Below are positions 10,128 through 17,878 of a DNA stretch of 35,294 nt, one piece after another. How positions within the stretch are numbered: position 1 is the first letter of the stretch; every line of letters starts with the position of its first letter. The DNA comes from Akkermansia muciniphila. Its GTDB lineage: Bacteria > Verrucomicrobiota > Verrucomicrobiia > Verrucomicrobiales > Verrucomicrobiaceae. The translations under genes were made by a program, and so were the position numbers. The notes beneath the pieces were generated by a model, which saw nothing but the letters and a program-made list of their open reading frames with translations, was not told where the DNA came from and searched no databases. The stretch is taken from assembly GCA_945882215.1 (NCBI GenBank), contig CAMCWM010000037.1:1-35294 (forward strand). The letters run 5' to 3'.

Positions 10128-11228
10128 ATGCGCTTCCCCGCGCTTTTCACCCTATCACTGTTTCTCATGTCGATTGCCAGTTCATCGCATGCCTCCGTCG
10201 AGTCCGTGACTTGGGGAAAAACGGCCGCAGGCGAGGAGGTGAAGCTGTTCACGCTGCGCAATGCGCACGGCATGGAGGCGAAGATCACCAACTGGGGTGG
10301 CTACATCGTCTCGCTGAAGGTGGCGGACAACCAAGGCAAGTTCGCCGATGTGGTGCTCGGGTTTGACTCGCTGGACGGTTACCTCGCCAAGAATCCCTTC
10401 TTCGGCTGCATCACCGGACGCTACGCGAACCGCATCGGCGGCGCGTCCTTCAAGATCGACGGCGTCGAACACAAGGTGACGCCAAACTCCGGCAAGAATC
10501 ACATTCACGGCGGCAAACTCGGCTTTGATAAGAAACTCTGGAACGCGAAGGAGATCGCCGATGGCGTGGAACTCAGCTACACCAGCGCAGACGGGGAAGA
10601 AGGCTTTCCCGGCACGCTGAAATGCGCCGTGACTTACACGCTCACGAAAGACAACGGTCTGCAAATCGACTACCAGGCCACCACGGACAAGCCAACCGTC
10701 CTGAACCTGACCAATCACGCCTACTTCAACCTCGCCGGAGAAGGCAACGGAGACATTCTCGGCCATGAGTTGACGATCCCGACGGATCAAGTCACCGCCA
10801 CAGATGACGATCTGATCACCACCGGCGAAATCGTGAGCATCAAAGGCACACCGCTGGATTTCACCACGCCGCACACGATTGGCGAGCGTATCGGCGCGGA
10901 CTTCAAACCACTCATTCAGGGCATCGGCTACGATCACAACTACGTCCTCTCCGGCAGCGGCATGAAACTGTCCGCCATCGTGAAGGAACTCAAAAGCGGT
11001 CGTGTGATGACCGTGCGTACCACCGAGCCCGGTGTGCAGCTTTACACCGGCAATCATCTCAAAGATGTGAACGGCAAGGGCGGTCATGTTTACAAAGCCC
11101 GCCATGGTTTCTGCCTCGAAACCCAGCACTATCCCGACAGCCCGAACAAACCGGAATTTCCCAGCGTGATCCTGCGTCCGGGCGAAACCTTCCAAAGCAC
11201 CACGATTTACCAGTTTTCCGCCGAGTGA
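10128..11228 (+). CDS. galM: aldose 1-epimerase (galactose mutarotase), exported
   Basis: 366 residues with an N-terminal signal peptide (MRFPALFTLSLFLMSIASSSHA), so it acts outside the cytoplasm. Family motifs: GRYANRIGGA, KNHIHGG, the catalytic acid His in NLTNHAYFNL, and the catalytic base Glu near the C-terminus in FCLETQHYPDSPN. It interconverts alpha and beta anomers of aldohexoses such as galactose or glucose. It is divergent from the kinase/sigma operon, and its TGA stop overlaps the GTG start of the PP2C phosphatase gene, indicating coupled translation of an apparently unrelated pair. The family is clear; the sugar preference is not. Confidence 0.94.
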   Translation: MRFPALFTLSLFLMSIASSSHASVESVTWGKTAAGEEVKLFTLRNAHGMEAKITNWGGYIVSLKVADNQGKFADVVLGFDSLDGYLAKNPFFGCITGRYANRIGGASFKIDGVEHKVTPNSGKNHIHGGKLGFDKKLWNAKEIADGVELSYTSADGEEGFPGTLKCAVTYTLTKDNGLQIDYQATTDKPTVLNLTNHAYFNLAGEGNGDILGHELTIPTDQVTATDDDLITTGEIVSIKGTPLDFTTPHTIGERIGADFKPLIQGIGYDHNYVLSGSGMKLSAIVKELKSGRVMTVRTTEPGVQLYTGNHLKDVNGKGGHVYKARHGFCLETQHYPDSPNKPEFPSVILRPGETFQSTTIYQFSAE

Positions 11229-12058
11229 GCGCCACCACCACCGTCCTGACCGATCGAATCCCCCTGTTTGAAACCGAGCCGCCTGCCTTTGTGCAGGAGC
11301 AGGATTTTGCCGCAAGGCAATATCGTGGCCGCCGTGACAACCAGGAGGACTACTATGCCTTTGCCGATGCCGCCGAACCGGAGGAGCGCAGTCTCGAACG
11401 CCTGCTGCTCGTCGTCGGAGATGGTCTCGGAGCTCATGCTGGCGGCAGCGTGGCCAGTTACATCGGCGTGAATGCCTTCGTGCGCGCCTATCACGAACAG
11501 GACGGACCGCACTCGTGGAAACTCAAGCATGCGATCGAGACCGCGAATGAAACGCTGGGCTACATCACCAGCCGCATGCCCAGCGTGGCTCCGCCCATGG
11601 GCACCACCATGATCGGGGTTTTGATCACTCCGCAGACCATGGAATGGATCAGCGTGGGCGATTCGCCGCTGTTCTTGTTCCGCGAGGGCGAACTGCTGCG
11701 CATCAACGCCGACCACAGCCTTTCACCCCTCATCGACGCCCGTGCCGCGCGAGGCGAGATCACAGTGGAAGAAGCCGAGAATCATCCCGACCGCCATACG
11801 CTGCAGGCGGCGCTGCTCGGACTCCCGCTTCTGATGATTGACACCCCCTCCGAGCCGATGCCTTTGAAAAAAGGTGACATCGTCATCGCGGCCAGCGATG
11901 GCATTTTCACGCTCACCCACAAGGCGCTCGAAGAACTGCTCAGCTTCGGCAAGCACACGACGGCGGACAAAATCGCCGATGCCATCATCTTCGCCATTCG
12001 CCGCATCAATAATGATCGTCAGGACAACACGACGGTCGGAGTGGTGAAGATTTCCTGA
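11225..12058 (+). CDS. PP2C-family protein Ser/Thr phosphatase
   Basis: 277 residues from a GTG at 11225 that overlaps the galM stop (GTGA). PP2C metal-site motifs appear in order: GRRDNQEDYY, VVGDGLGAHAGG, MGTTMIGVLI, WISVGDSPLFLF, ADHSL, IVIAASDGIFTL and the last Asp in RQDNTTVGVV. No membrane segment or extra domain, so it is cytoplasmic. It should dephosphorylate Ser/Thr-phosphorylated proteins, with the kinases in this window as plausible opposing enzymes (inference from distance only). It converges on a small membrane-protein gene 12 bp downstream. Confidence 0.93.
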   Translation: MSATTTVLTDRIPLFETEPPAFVQEQDFAARQYRGRRDNQEDYYAFADAAEPEERSLERLLLVVGDGLGAHAGGSVASYIGVNAFVRAYHEQDGPHSWKLKHAIETANETLGYITSRMPSVAPPMGTTMIGVLITPQTMEWISVGDSPLFLFREGELLRINADHSLSPLIDARAARGEITVEEAENHPDRHTLQAALLGLPLLMIDTPSEPMPLKKGDIVIAASDGIFTLTHKALEELLSFGKHTTADKIADAIIFAIRRINNDRQDNTTVGVVKIS

Positions 12059-12070
12059 GTTGCACCGCAT

Positions 12071-12358
12071 TCAGCGCATGATCGGCCCGTCATCTGGCTC
12101 GCTCATGTCAGCCTCCAGTGCTTTTCTCGACCCGAAGCGCAGCAGCCAGATGCCGCCGACAAGGGACACGACGCACGAGATACCGTAGAATCGCAGCAGG
12201 CTTTCCTTCTCCTGAATTTCCGTGGATTGGACGGCCATGTAGCAAATCCAGCCGCAAACCATCGAGTAACCGACCAACGCGATTCCGACGAGAACGACCA
12301 CACATCCAATGGGTGTGGCCTTGGTCGGAACACCGAAAAGGTTAGAGACCCAGTTCAT
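12071..12358 (-). CDS. small two-helix membrane protein, unknown function
   Basis: 95 residues with two transmembrane helices (GCVVVLVGIALVGYSMVCGWICYMAV and YGISCVVSLVGGIWLLRFG) and a polar acidic tail. The ATG at 12358 lies inside the 3' end of the upstream MetE-like gene (17-bp overlap), which suggests coupled translation. I recognise no family. The clean hydrophobic pattern and its position in the minus-strand run support it being a real gene. Confidence 0.6.
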   Translation of the reverse strand: MNWVSNLFGVPTKATPIGCVVVLVGIALVGYSMVCGWICYMAVQSTEIQEKESLLRFYGISCVVSLVGGIWLLRFGSRKALEADMSEPDDGPIMR

Positions 12359-13379
12359 GTTTCACGAGGCTAACGCCCACGCACATGTTCGCGAGCTTCT
12401 TCTTCGCCGCCCAGCGTGCGGTTTGGGAGAGGCCGCAATCGGGAGCGAAGACAAGTTTGTCGGCGGGGGCGTGTTTCAGGCATGCACGCACGGCATCGGC
12501 GATCTGCTCGGGCGTTTCGATGTGGTAGCTCTTCACGTCGATGATGCCGACGGCGACATCGTAGCGCTCGGACATGGGTTTGATGACATCGAGCTCGGCG
12601 TATTCGCGATTCGCCATCTCGACGTGGACTTCATCGCAGTGCAGATCGAGGAAGGCGGGGAAGAGCGGGGCGTATTTGCGCCAGCCGACGGGATGGCCTT
12701 TGAAATTGCCAAAGCAGAGGTGCGTGCAAATACGGGCCTTGCCGTAACCACTGGCGACAGTGCGATTGAAGATGTCCACGAAGCGTTTCGTGTCTTCACG
12801 ATAGCCGTAGCAGCTCATGCTGGGCTCATCGACGCAGATTTCCTCCGCACCTGCGGCAACGAGATCGGCGATTTCTTTGTTCACGATGGGCAGTAGCGCT
12901 TCTGTGATCGCATAACGATCTTTGTACTGCGCATTCGGTGCTAAGCGGCCGCTGAGCGTGTAAGGGCCAGGAACGGAGACTTTCAGTTTTTTGCCCGTGT
13001 GGGCTGCGAGACGCTTCAAACGCTGAAATTCCTCCACCGCACCGAGTCCGCGCGGGGCGCGGAGTTCGCCGACGATCTCGTGTTTGCCACGCTGGTCGTG
13101 CGCAGGCGGTCCAAAGCGCCGCGGGCTGGCTGGTTCGAGCGCGATGCCCTCAATGAAGCCGTAGAAGCTCAAGTTGAAGTCGAAACGCGTCTGCTCGCCA
13201 TCCGTGATGACATCGAGTCCGGCGGCGATTTGATCCTGAATGGCCACCTGCGCCGCATCGTCCTGCATCTCGGCGATGTCGGCCGTTCCGAAGCTGCTCA
13301 AATGCTGCGCGGAGAATTCCAGCCAGCCCGGAAACGGATAGCTGCCGATGACAGAGGTGCGAAGCGGTTGGGATTTCAT
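12342..13379 (-). CDS. cobalamin-independent methionine synthase C-terminal-like protein
   Basis: 345 residues from the ATG at 13379 (MKSQPLRTSVIGSYP); the frame continues upstream without family similarity. It matches only the C-terminal catalytic half of MetE (UROD/MetE-like barrel). The zinc ligands are recognisable: H220 and C222 in CTHLCFGNF, E254 in VHVEMANRE, and C315 in FAPDCGL. Such short proteins transfer methyl groups from simple donors to thiols, or act as methionine synthases using other methyl donors; the real substrate is unknown. Neighbours on the same strand are small membrane proteins and a SIS-domain protein, which gives no metabolic clue. Confidence 0.85.
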   Translation of the reverse strand: MKSQPLRTSVIGSYPFPGWLEFSAQHLSSFGTADIAEMQDDAAQVAIQDQIAAGLDVITDGEQTRFDFNLSFYGFIEGIALEPASPRRFGPPAHDQRGKHEIVGELRAPRGLGAVEEFQRLKRLAAHTGKKLKVSVPGPYTLSGRLAPNAQYKDRYAITEALLPIVNKEIADLVAAGAEEICVDEPSMSCYGYREDTKRFVDIFNRTVASGYGKARICTHLCFGNFKGHPVGWRKYAPLFPAFLDLHCDEVHVEMANREYAELDVIKPMSERYDVAVGIIDVKSYHIETPEQIADAVRACLKHAPADKLVFAPDCGLSQTARWAAKKKLANMCVGVSLVKHELGL

Positions 13380-13469
13380 GGTGTGGGCATGAAACGCGAT
13401 GCGAGGCCGCGATGCCATGAGTGAGCCGCAAAGGACAACCGATGCGGCAGGAAGGTGCAATGCAGGTGG

Positions 13470-13769
13470 TCAGCTAGTCTTTGGAAACCGACGAAGGAGA
13501 CGGCGCAGAATGACAAGCAGTGGAAAAACCAAAACGCCGATGAATCCTTCGACCAGCAACAGGCCAGGCGCGGCGTTCATCCATTTAGCCCACCACCACT
13601 TGTCCCATCCGCCAACTGGAGTGGAATGCTCGTACGTCATGGCTCTGCTGGAAATGCCGTCTTCAACAAGCTCAGTGGCGAACCACGCCAAAAACAGCAG
13701 GATCACGATCAGCACCAGCAATACAACAAGCTGGAGAAGCCAGACCAGGATCTGCAAAGCTAATTTCAT
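13470..13769 (-). CDS. small membrane protein, unknown function
   Basis: 99 residues with an N-terminal hydrophobic helix (ILVWLLQLVVLLVLIVILLFLAWFA), a Trp-rich loop (GGWDKWWWAKW) and a second helix (GFIGVLVFPLLVILRRLL) ending in basic residues. It starts 9 bp after the SIS gene stop, so it probably shares its transcript. No family recognised. Confidence 0.6.
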   Translation of the reverse strand: MKLALQILVWLLQLVVLLVLIVILLFLAWFATELVEDGISSRAMTYEHSTPVGGWDKWWWAKWMNAAPGLLLVEGFIGVLVFPLLVILRRLLRRFPKTS

Positions 13770-13778
13770 ATATCCGCT

Positions 13779-14558
13779 TCAAGCGCCTAGCTTCGCGTAA
13801 TACTTCGCAATTCGCCGTGCGTGCTCGTCATACGCGGCTTCAAACAACTCCGTGGCTTTTTGTGCGCCGACGACGGCTCCCGCAGTAAGCACCTTCGGCG
13901 GCTGGCCGGCTTTCGTGAGACGATCAGCGACTTCGGCTTTGATGGTGTTCACGAGCAAGCAACCGCCAACAGTACTGCCGGGGGCGACGGGTGTTTCGAG
14001 GCCTTCGATCTTCACCATGGCATCGCCAACGGGTGCGCCGGTATCGAGGACGATGTCGGAGAAGTCCTGGAGCTTCTTGCCGTCGCGGTGGCGGCTGGTG
14101 CTGGCTTCGCTGTGGGTGGTGCTGATGATGGCGGCGACCTTGACGCCGCGCTTTTGAAACTCCTCGGCCATCTCGACGGGGACGACGTTGCAGCCGCCGC
14201 TGGAGATGACGAGGGCGCTGTCGCCGGGCATGAGATCGAAGTTGCGTAGGATGCGGCTCGCGAAGCCGCTGACGTTTTCGAGGAACATGGCCTGCCGCTG
14301 GCCGTTCGCGCCGACGACGAGGTTGTGGAAGGTCAGCGAGAGCTCGACGATGGGATTGAAGCCCGGAAAGGAACCGTATCGCGGCCACATCTCCTCGACG
14401 AGGATGCGACTGTGCCCGGAGCCGAAGACGTGGACCATTTGACCGGCGAGGATGGTCTTCGCGAAGAGGTCAGCGGTTTGCTGGATGAGCGGGAGTTGGT
14501 CGCGGACGCGGTTGAGGAGGCCTTGGCTGGCTTCGAGGTATTGGAGTGCTGGAGTCAT
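13779..14558 (-). CDS. SIS-domain phosphosugar-binding protein (UPF0309-like)
   Basis: 259 residues. An N-terminal helical segment is followed by a sugar isomerase (SIS) fold: VHVFGSGHSRILVEEMWPRYG (phosphosugar loop), GDSALVISSGGCNVVPVEMAEEFQKRGVKVAAIIS, and THSEASTSRHRDGKKLQDFSDIVLDTGAP. This matches a family of uncharacterised sugar-isomerase-domain proteins related to GmhA/MurQ. It probably binds or isomerises an amino-sugar or hexose phosphate in the cytoplasm. It lies 75 bp downstream of the ROK kinase gene, which could supply the phosphorylated sugar; that link is inference. Confidence 0.85.
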   Translation of the reverse strand: MTPALQYLEASQGLLNRVRDQLPLIQQTADLFAKTILAGQMVHVFGSGHSRILVEEMWPRYGSFPGFNPIVELSLTFHNLVVGANGQRQAMFLENVSGFASRILRNFDLMPGDSALVISSGGCNVVPVEMAEEFQKRGVKVAAIISTTHSEASTSRHRDGKKLQDFSDIVLDTGAPVGDAMVKIEGLETPVAPGSTVGGCLLVNTIKAEVADRLTKAGQPPKVLTAGAVVGAQKATELFEAAYDEHARRIAKYYAKLGA

Positions 14559-14571
14559 GGAGTCGTGAGTT

Positions 14572-14642
14572 TTGGAACCACTGATGTGAGGCTGATATGG
14601 GATTCTGAGATTAGCGTCAAAATCAGCGTCATATTAGCGGTT
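14572..14642. repeat. short intergenic repeat, family B (copy 1)
   Basis: The ROK-SIS gap holds diverged direct copies of a motif that on the minus strand reads like ATTAGCGG/ATCAGCGT/ATCAGTGG...TTAA. The same family recurs at 18765-18801. No ORF or hairpin explains it. Confidence 0.45.
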
Positions 14643-15530
14643 AAGAAGATTGAAGACGGAACCGAGGCATCCTGCACTGTCTCCGAGCATCGCAGGAACG
14701 ATCCGGGCTTGATTCCCACCTGGCCTCCATTCGAAGTCGTCGAGGAAGGTTGTGAGTGGATCGAACAAACGAACGCCAGCACCGGTGGCGATGCCGCCGC
14801 CGAGGATGATGAGTTCGGGATCGAGGACGTTGATCAAAGACGCGATGGCGGCGGCGAGATGGCGGACGGAGGTGAGCCAGACTTTTTGAGCGTGCGCATC
14901 GCCAGCGGCAAAAGCATCGAGCAACGCGTGCGTGGTGGCGTAACGACCTTCGCCGCGTTGGGCGATGGTTTGGTTGCCAATCGCATCTTCGAGGCTGCCG
15001 GGCGTGTTGAATTCATCGCGCGGCGCATTCGAGTCGATGCTGAGATGGCCGAGATGACCGGCGCGGCCGATTTTACCGGTGAGAAGGCGTCCGCCCGTGT
15101 AGATGGCCCCACCGACGCCGGTGCCGAGGGTGAGCATGAAGACATCGCGACAGTTCTTCGCGGCTCCGGCCCAAACTTCGCCGAGCAGGGCGGCGTGGGC
15201 GTCATTGAGCACGCGGCAGTCGCGTTCGAGGAAGGCGGACCAGTCAAATTTTTCGAGGCCGTGCATGCGTCCGGGCATCCAGTCGATGCACTGGCCGTTC
15301 GGATTTGCCAAACCGGGTGCGGAGAGACCGACAGCGAGTTTTTGGCCTGCTTGCGCTTCGAACTCATGCACGATCTCGCGCACGGTGAGCGCGAAGCGCG
15401 GGGTGTTGTTTTCGAATTCGCCATCGCGAGTCGGTTTCGAGAGCGTGGCGATGGTTTTCGCGGACTGGGTGTCCACGAGCGCGGCTTTGATGTTCGTGCC
15501 GCCGAGGTCGATGCCGATGGAGAAAGGCAT
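14634..15530 (-). CDS. ROK-family sugar kinase
   Basis: 298 residues. N-terminal phosphate-binding motif IGIDLGGTNIKAALV, catalytic-Asp region VLNDAHAALLGEVWAG, second ATP loop MLTLGTGVGGAIYTGG, and LIILGGGIATGAG. It should phosphorylate a hexose (glucose, fructose, N-acetylglucosamine or similar) with ATP. The usual ROK zinc cluster (CxCGxxGC after GHxxxxxxx) is missing: after GRAGHLGH the sequence runs SIDSNAPRDEFNTPGSLEDAIG with no cysteine, as in some ROK subfamilies. First gene of the ROK-SIS pair; substrate unknown. Confidence 0.9.
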   Translation of the reverse strand: MPFSIGIDLGGTNIKAALVDTQSAKTIATLSKPTRDGEFENNTPRFALTVREIVHEFEAQAGQKLAVGLSAPGLANPNGQCIDWMPGRMHGLEKFDWSAFLERDCRVLNDAHAALLGEVWAGAAKNCRDVFMLTLGTGVGGAIYTGGRLLTGKIGRAGHLGHLSIDSNAPRDEFNTPGSLEDAIGNQTIAQRGEGRYATTHALLDAFAAGDAHAQKVWLTSVRHLAAAIASLINVLDPELIILGGGIATGAGVRLFDPLTTFLDDFEWRPGGNQARIVPAMLGDSAGCLGSVFNLLNR

Positions 15531-15538
15531 GAGTGATT

Positions 15539-15600
15539 GGTTATGAGTTACGAGTTATGAGTGAGGGGTTGGGCTTGGAACAACTCATAACCCTTAACTC
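15539..15600. repeat. short intergenic repeat, family C, with inverted repeat
   Basis: Contains GGTTATGAGTT (15539-15549), a second near copy (15553-15562), and the reverse complement AACTCATAACC (15582-15592). The 11-bp arms could form a hairpin between the SDR gene end and the ROK gene start. It runs over the SDR stop codon (15594-15596). There is no T-tract on either strand, so a classical terminator is not supported. Confidence 0.55.
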
Positions 15601-16382
15601 CTCACTGGATTGATCTGCCCCTCACTCACCGTCCACCCGCCATCCACGGCGAGGACCTGGCCGGTGATGAATTTGGAATCGGGGGAAAGCAGCATGAGAG
15701 CGGCGGCATCGCAGTCTTCGGGATGGCCAATGCGGCCGCCGTCGAGGGGTTGCTTGGTTTTGATGAAGGTCATGATGTCGTCGTTGGTGGCGGCTCGTTT
15801 GGACATGGGTGTCTCAACGAGGGCGGGAGCGATGACGTTCACGCGGATGTTTTGCGGCGCGTAGTAGGCGGCGATGGATTTGCTGAAGCCGATGATGCCC
15901 GCTTTCGCGGCGGCGTAGGCGTGGGAGGCGAAAAACTTGGGCGAGGGCGAGTAACCGAGCACGCTGGCCATGTTCAAGATGACGCCGCCGGTGCCTTGCT
16001 GGATGAATTTCCGCACGGCGGCGCGATTCGAGAGCACGACGGACTTCAAATTGAGGTCGAGCGTGTAGTCGAGGCCGTCATCGGTGAGCTCGTGGAGAGG
16101 TCCGTCGCCTTTCGAGCGTCCGCTGCCGCCAGCGACGTGGTAGAGGGCGTCGAGTCGATCAAACATCGCCACGGCACGCTCGGCGGCCTCCGGCGTGGCG
16201 GCATCGGCGGCGAAGCCTCGGGCGTTTGAACCCAATGCAGCTAAAGCAGCATCCACATTGGACTGCGTGCGGCTGGTGACGACGACGTTTGCTCCGGCAG
16301 CGACGAGTTTTTTCGCGGCGGAGAGGCCGAGGCCCGTCGTGCCGCCCATGATGACGATGTTTTGGCCGGAAAGGGAATGCAT
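15594..16382 (-). CDS. SDR-family NAD(P)-dependent oxidoreductase
   Basis: 262 residues from the ATG at 16382 (MHSLSGQNIVIMGG); the longer open frame upstream runs through repeat DNA and past the divergent gene's start. Classical short-chain dehydrogenase: cofactor loop GGTTGLG (13-19), a VAGG motif, catalytic Ser140 in LNMAS, Y156-x3-K160 in HAYAAAKAG, and the C-terminal GQVLAVDGGW. It reduces or oxidises a hydroxyl/keto group, perhaps on a sugar given the neighbouring ROK, SIS and TIM-barrel genes; the substrate is unknown. Confidence 0.92.
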   Translation of the reverse strand: MHSLSGQNIVIMGGTTGLGLSAAKKLVAAGANVVVTSRTQSNVDAALAALGSNARGFAADAATPEAAERAVAMFDRLDALYHVAGGSGRSKGDGPLHELTDDGLDYTLDLNLKSVVLSNRAAVRKFIQQGTGGVILNMASVLGYSPSPKFFASHAYAAAKAGIIGFSKSIAAYYAPQNIRVNVIAPALVETPMSKRAATNDDIMTFIKTKQPLDGGRIGHPEDCDAAALMLLSPDSKFITGQVLAVDGGWTVSEGQINPVRS

Positions 16383-16385
16383 GGG

Positions 16386-16424
16386 CGGAATGTCGAATGA
16401 CGATTGAAGAATGTCGAATGAGGA
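16386..16424. repeat. short intergenic repeat, family A (copy 1)
   Basis: Tandem-like copies of GAATGTCGAATGACG in the gap between the divergent SDR and TIM-barrel genes, reading CATTCGTCATTCGACATTC on the other strand. The same family fills 20645-20681. Confidence 0.55.
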
Positions 16425-16442
16425 GACGTTGATGCTGGCCTC

Positions 16443-17339
16443 ATGAACACCCGCCGCGCCTTCGTCCGCAACCTCTCCGCTTTGGCTTTTACCGCTCCGT
16501 TGTTGGCGGAAACGCCGAAACCGAAGAACAAGATCTGCTTCTTCACGAAGCATCTCATCGGCTTGGGCTATGACGACATCGCCAGTCTGGGCGCCGAAAT
16601 GGGGGTGGATGGCATCGAGGCACCGATTCGTCCGAAGTCAGGCCACATCACGCCGGAGCAGGTGGTGGATGAGCTGCCGAAGTTCGTCGAGGCGCTCAAA
16701 AAGCAGAATCTCGAGATGATGATCATGACCTCCGGCATCAACGAGGTGAGCGCGGAGCAGCGCACGGAGGAGGTGCTGCGCACGGCGGCGAAGCTGGGCG
16801 TGAAGCGCTTCCGCATGAACTACTTCAAGTATGACCTGAAGCAGCCAATCTGGGAGCAGCTCCAAGCCGTGCGGCCGAAGATCAAGGATCTCGTGGCCCT
16901 GTGCAAAGAAATCGGCATCCAGCCGATGTTTCAGAATCACAGCGGGCAGGATTACTTCGGCGCGGCGGTGTGGGACATCTTCTCGATCATGCGCGAGTAT
17001 CCGGCGGAGCAGTTCAGCTTCGCCTTCGACATCCTGCACGCCACCTGCGAGGGCGGAAAATCCTGGCCGCTGGAATTCAACCTCGTCAAAGACCACATCG
17101 GCGCGGCTTACTTCAAGGATTTCAAATGGGACGGCCGCAAGCTCGTCACCGTGCCGCTCGGCGAAGGCCAGGTGGACCCGAAATACGGCGAAATGCTCAT
17201 GAAGACCGGCTACAGCGGCCCGATCTCCCTCCACGTCGAGTATCTCGAAGGCAATCCGAAGGATGCGGCGGTGCTGAAGGGCTTCCGCGAAGCGCATCTG
17301 CGGGATATGAAGACGCTCAAGGGGTGGCTGGGAGTGTAA
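16443..17339 (+). CDS. Tat-exported sugar phosphate isomerase/epimerase-like TIM-barrel protein
   Basis: 298 residues. The N-terminus MNTRRAFVRNLSALAFTAPLLAE fits a twin-arginine signal (RR-x-F-V followed by a hydrophobic stretch), so it is exported folded, probably with bound metal. The rest is a xylose-isomerase-like TIM barrel (hydroxypyruvate isomerase / IolE-type superfamily): GVDGIEAPI, KRFRMNYFKYD, IQPMFQNHSGQDYFG, FAFDILHA, GAAYFKDF and ISLHVEYLEG include likely metal-binding His/Asp/Glu. Verrucomicrobiota and Planctomycetota have many of these secreted paralogues with unknown substrates. It is divergent from the SDR gene, so a shared sugar pathway is possible. Confidence 0.88.
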   Translation: MNTRRAFVRNLSALAFTAPLLAETPKPKNKICFFTKHLIGLGYDDIASLGAEMGVDGIEAPIRPKSGHITPEQVVDELPKFVEALKKQNLEMMIMTSGINEVSAEQRTEEVLRTAAKLGVKRFRMNYFKYDLKQPIWEQLQAVRPKIKDLVALCKEIGIQPMFQNHSGQDYFGAAVWDIFSIMREYPAEQFSFAFDILHATCEGGKSWPLEFNLVKDHIGAAYFKDFKWDGRKLVTVPLGEGQVDPKYGEMLMKTGYSGPISLHVEYLEGNPKDAAVLKGFREAHLRDMKTLKGWLGV

Positions 17340-17385
17340 TTTAACCTGTGGGCTTGAACACGCCGTTGTCGTAGAACGTCCCGGA

Positions 17386-17839
17386 TCAGGCGACGTATAA
17401 GCCGTTGCCATTCCCACCCAGTGCCGACAAGCTGCGGTCCTCGCTCTGCAACCAGAGGTCCAACAGCAGCAATGTGACCATCGTTTCCTGAGACCAGCCT
17501 TGAGCGGCAAACCACGTCAGTTCCTGCCCATCTTCGATCCGCATCGAGGCAAACACCAGCCCGGCACCCAAGTCCTGAATGTCTTTCCGTGCGCTGCCCT
17601 CAATCAAGACCCTGGTCACCTCGGCCATCGCATTGCAAAGACAGTCACCCCGAGAGGACCCCACCCAAGATGGCTTGCGTCAACCGTTCTGCAACCCAAT
17701 CGCAGCACAGAGATCGACGCCCCGCATACGCGCCTTTGTCATAGCAGGTCATCCATGAATCACTGCGACAAACAAACGGACGCGTCATGCCTTGCTCCGT
17801 ACGGCCCAGAATTTCGGTGATGGTCAGAACTCGTCTCAT
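17386..17839 (-). pseudogene. frameshifted, truncated remnant of a HipA-like kinase gene
   Basis: Two pieces in different frames read like one protein family. Piece 1 (17839 to about 17645) is MRRVLTITEILGRTEQGM...AGRRSLCCDWVAERLTQA, matching the start of small HipA-like kinases (ITEILGR...RPFLCR...YVKG.GAGRRSL..EW.A). Piece 2 (about 17664-17386) is IEGSARKDIQDLGAGLVFAS...QELTW...TLLLLDLWLQSEDRSLSALGGN, matching the following part (DIRDLG.G..F.S...DWW..N.DRTL...GGNPN). A frameshift and probably a small deletion join them near 17650-17690, and the protein stops just after the GGN motif, so the rest of the kinase is gone. Recognition of the family is from memory of its motifs. Confidence 0.65.
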
Positions 17840-17878
17840 GGAGTCTAAACAAGAATGTCATTCACATCAGAAGCGGGA

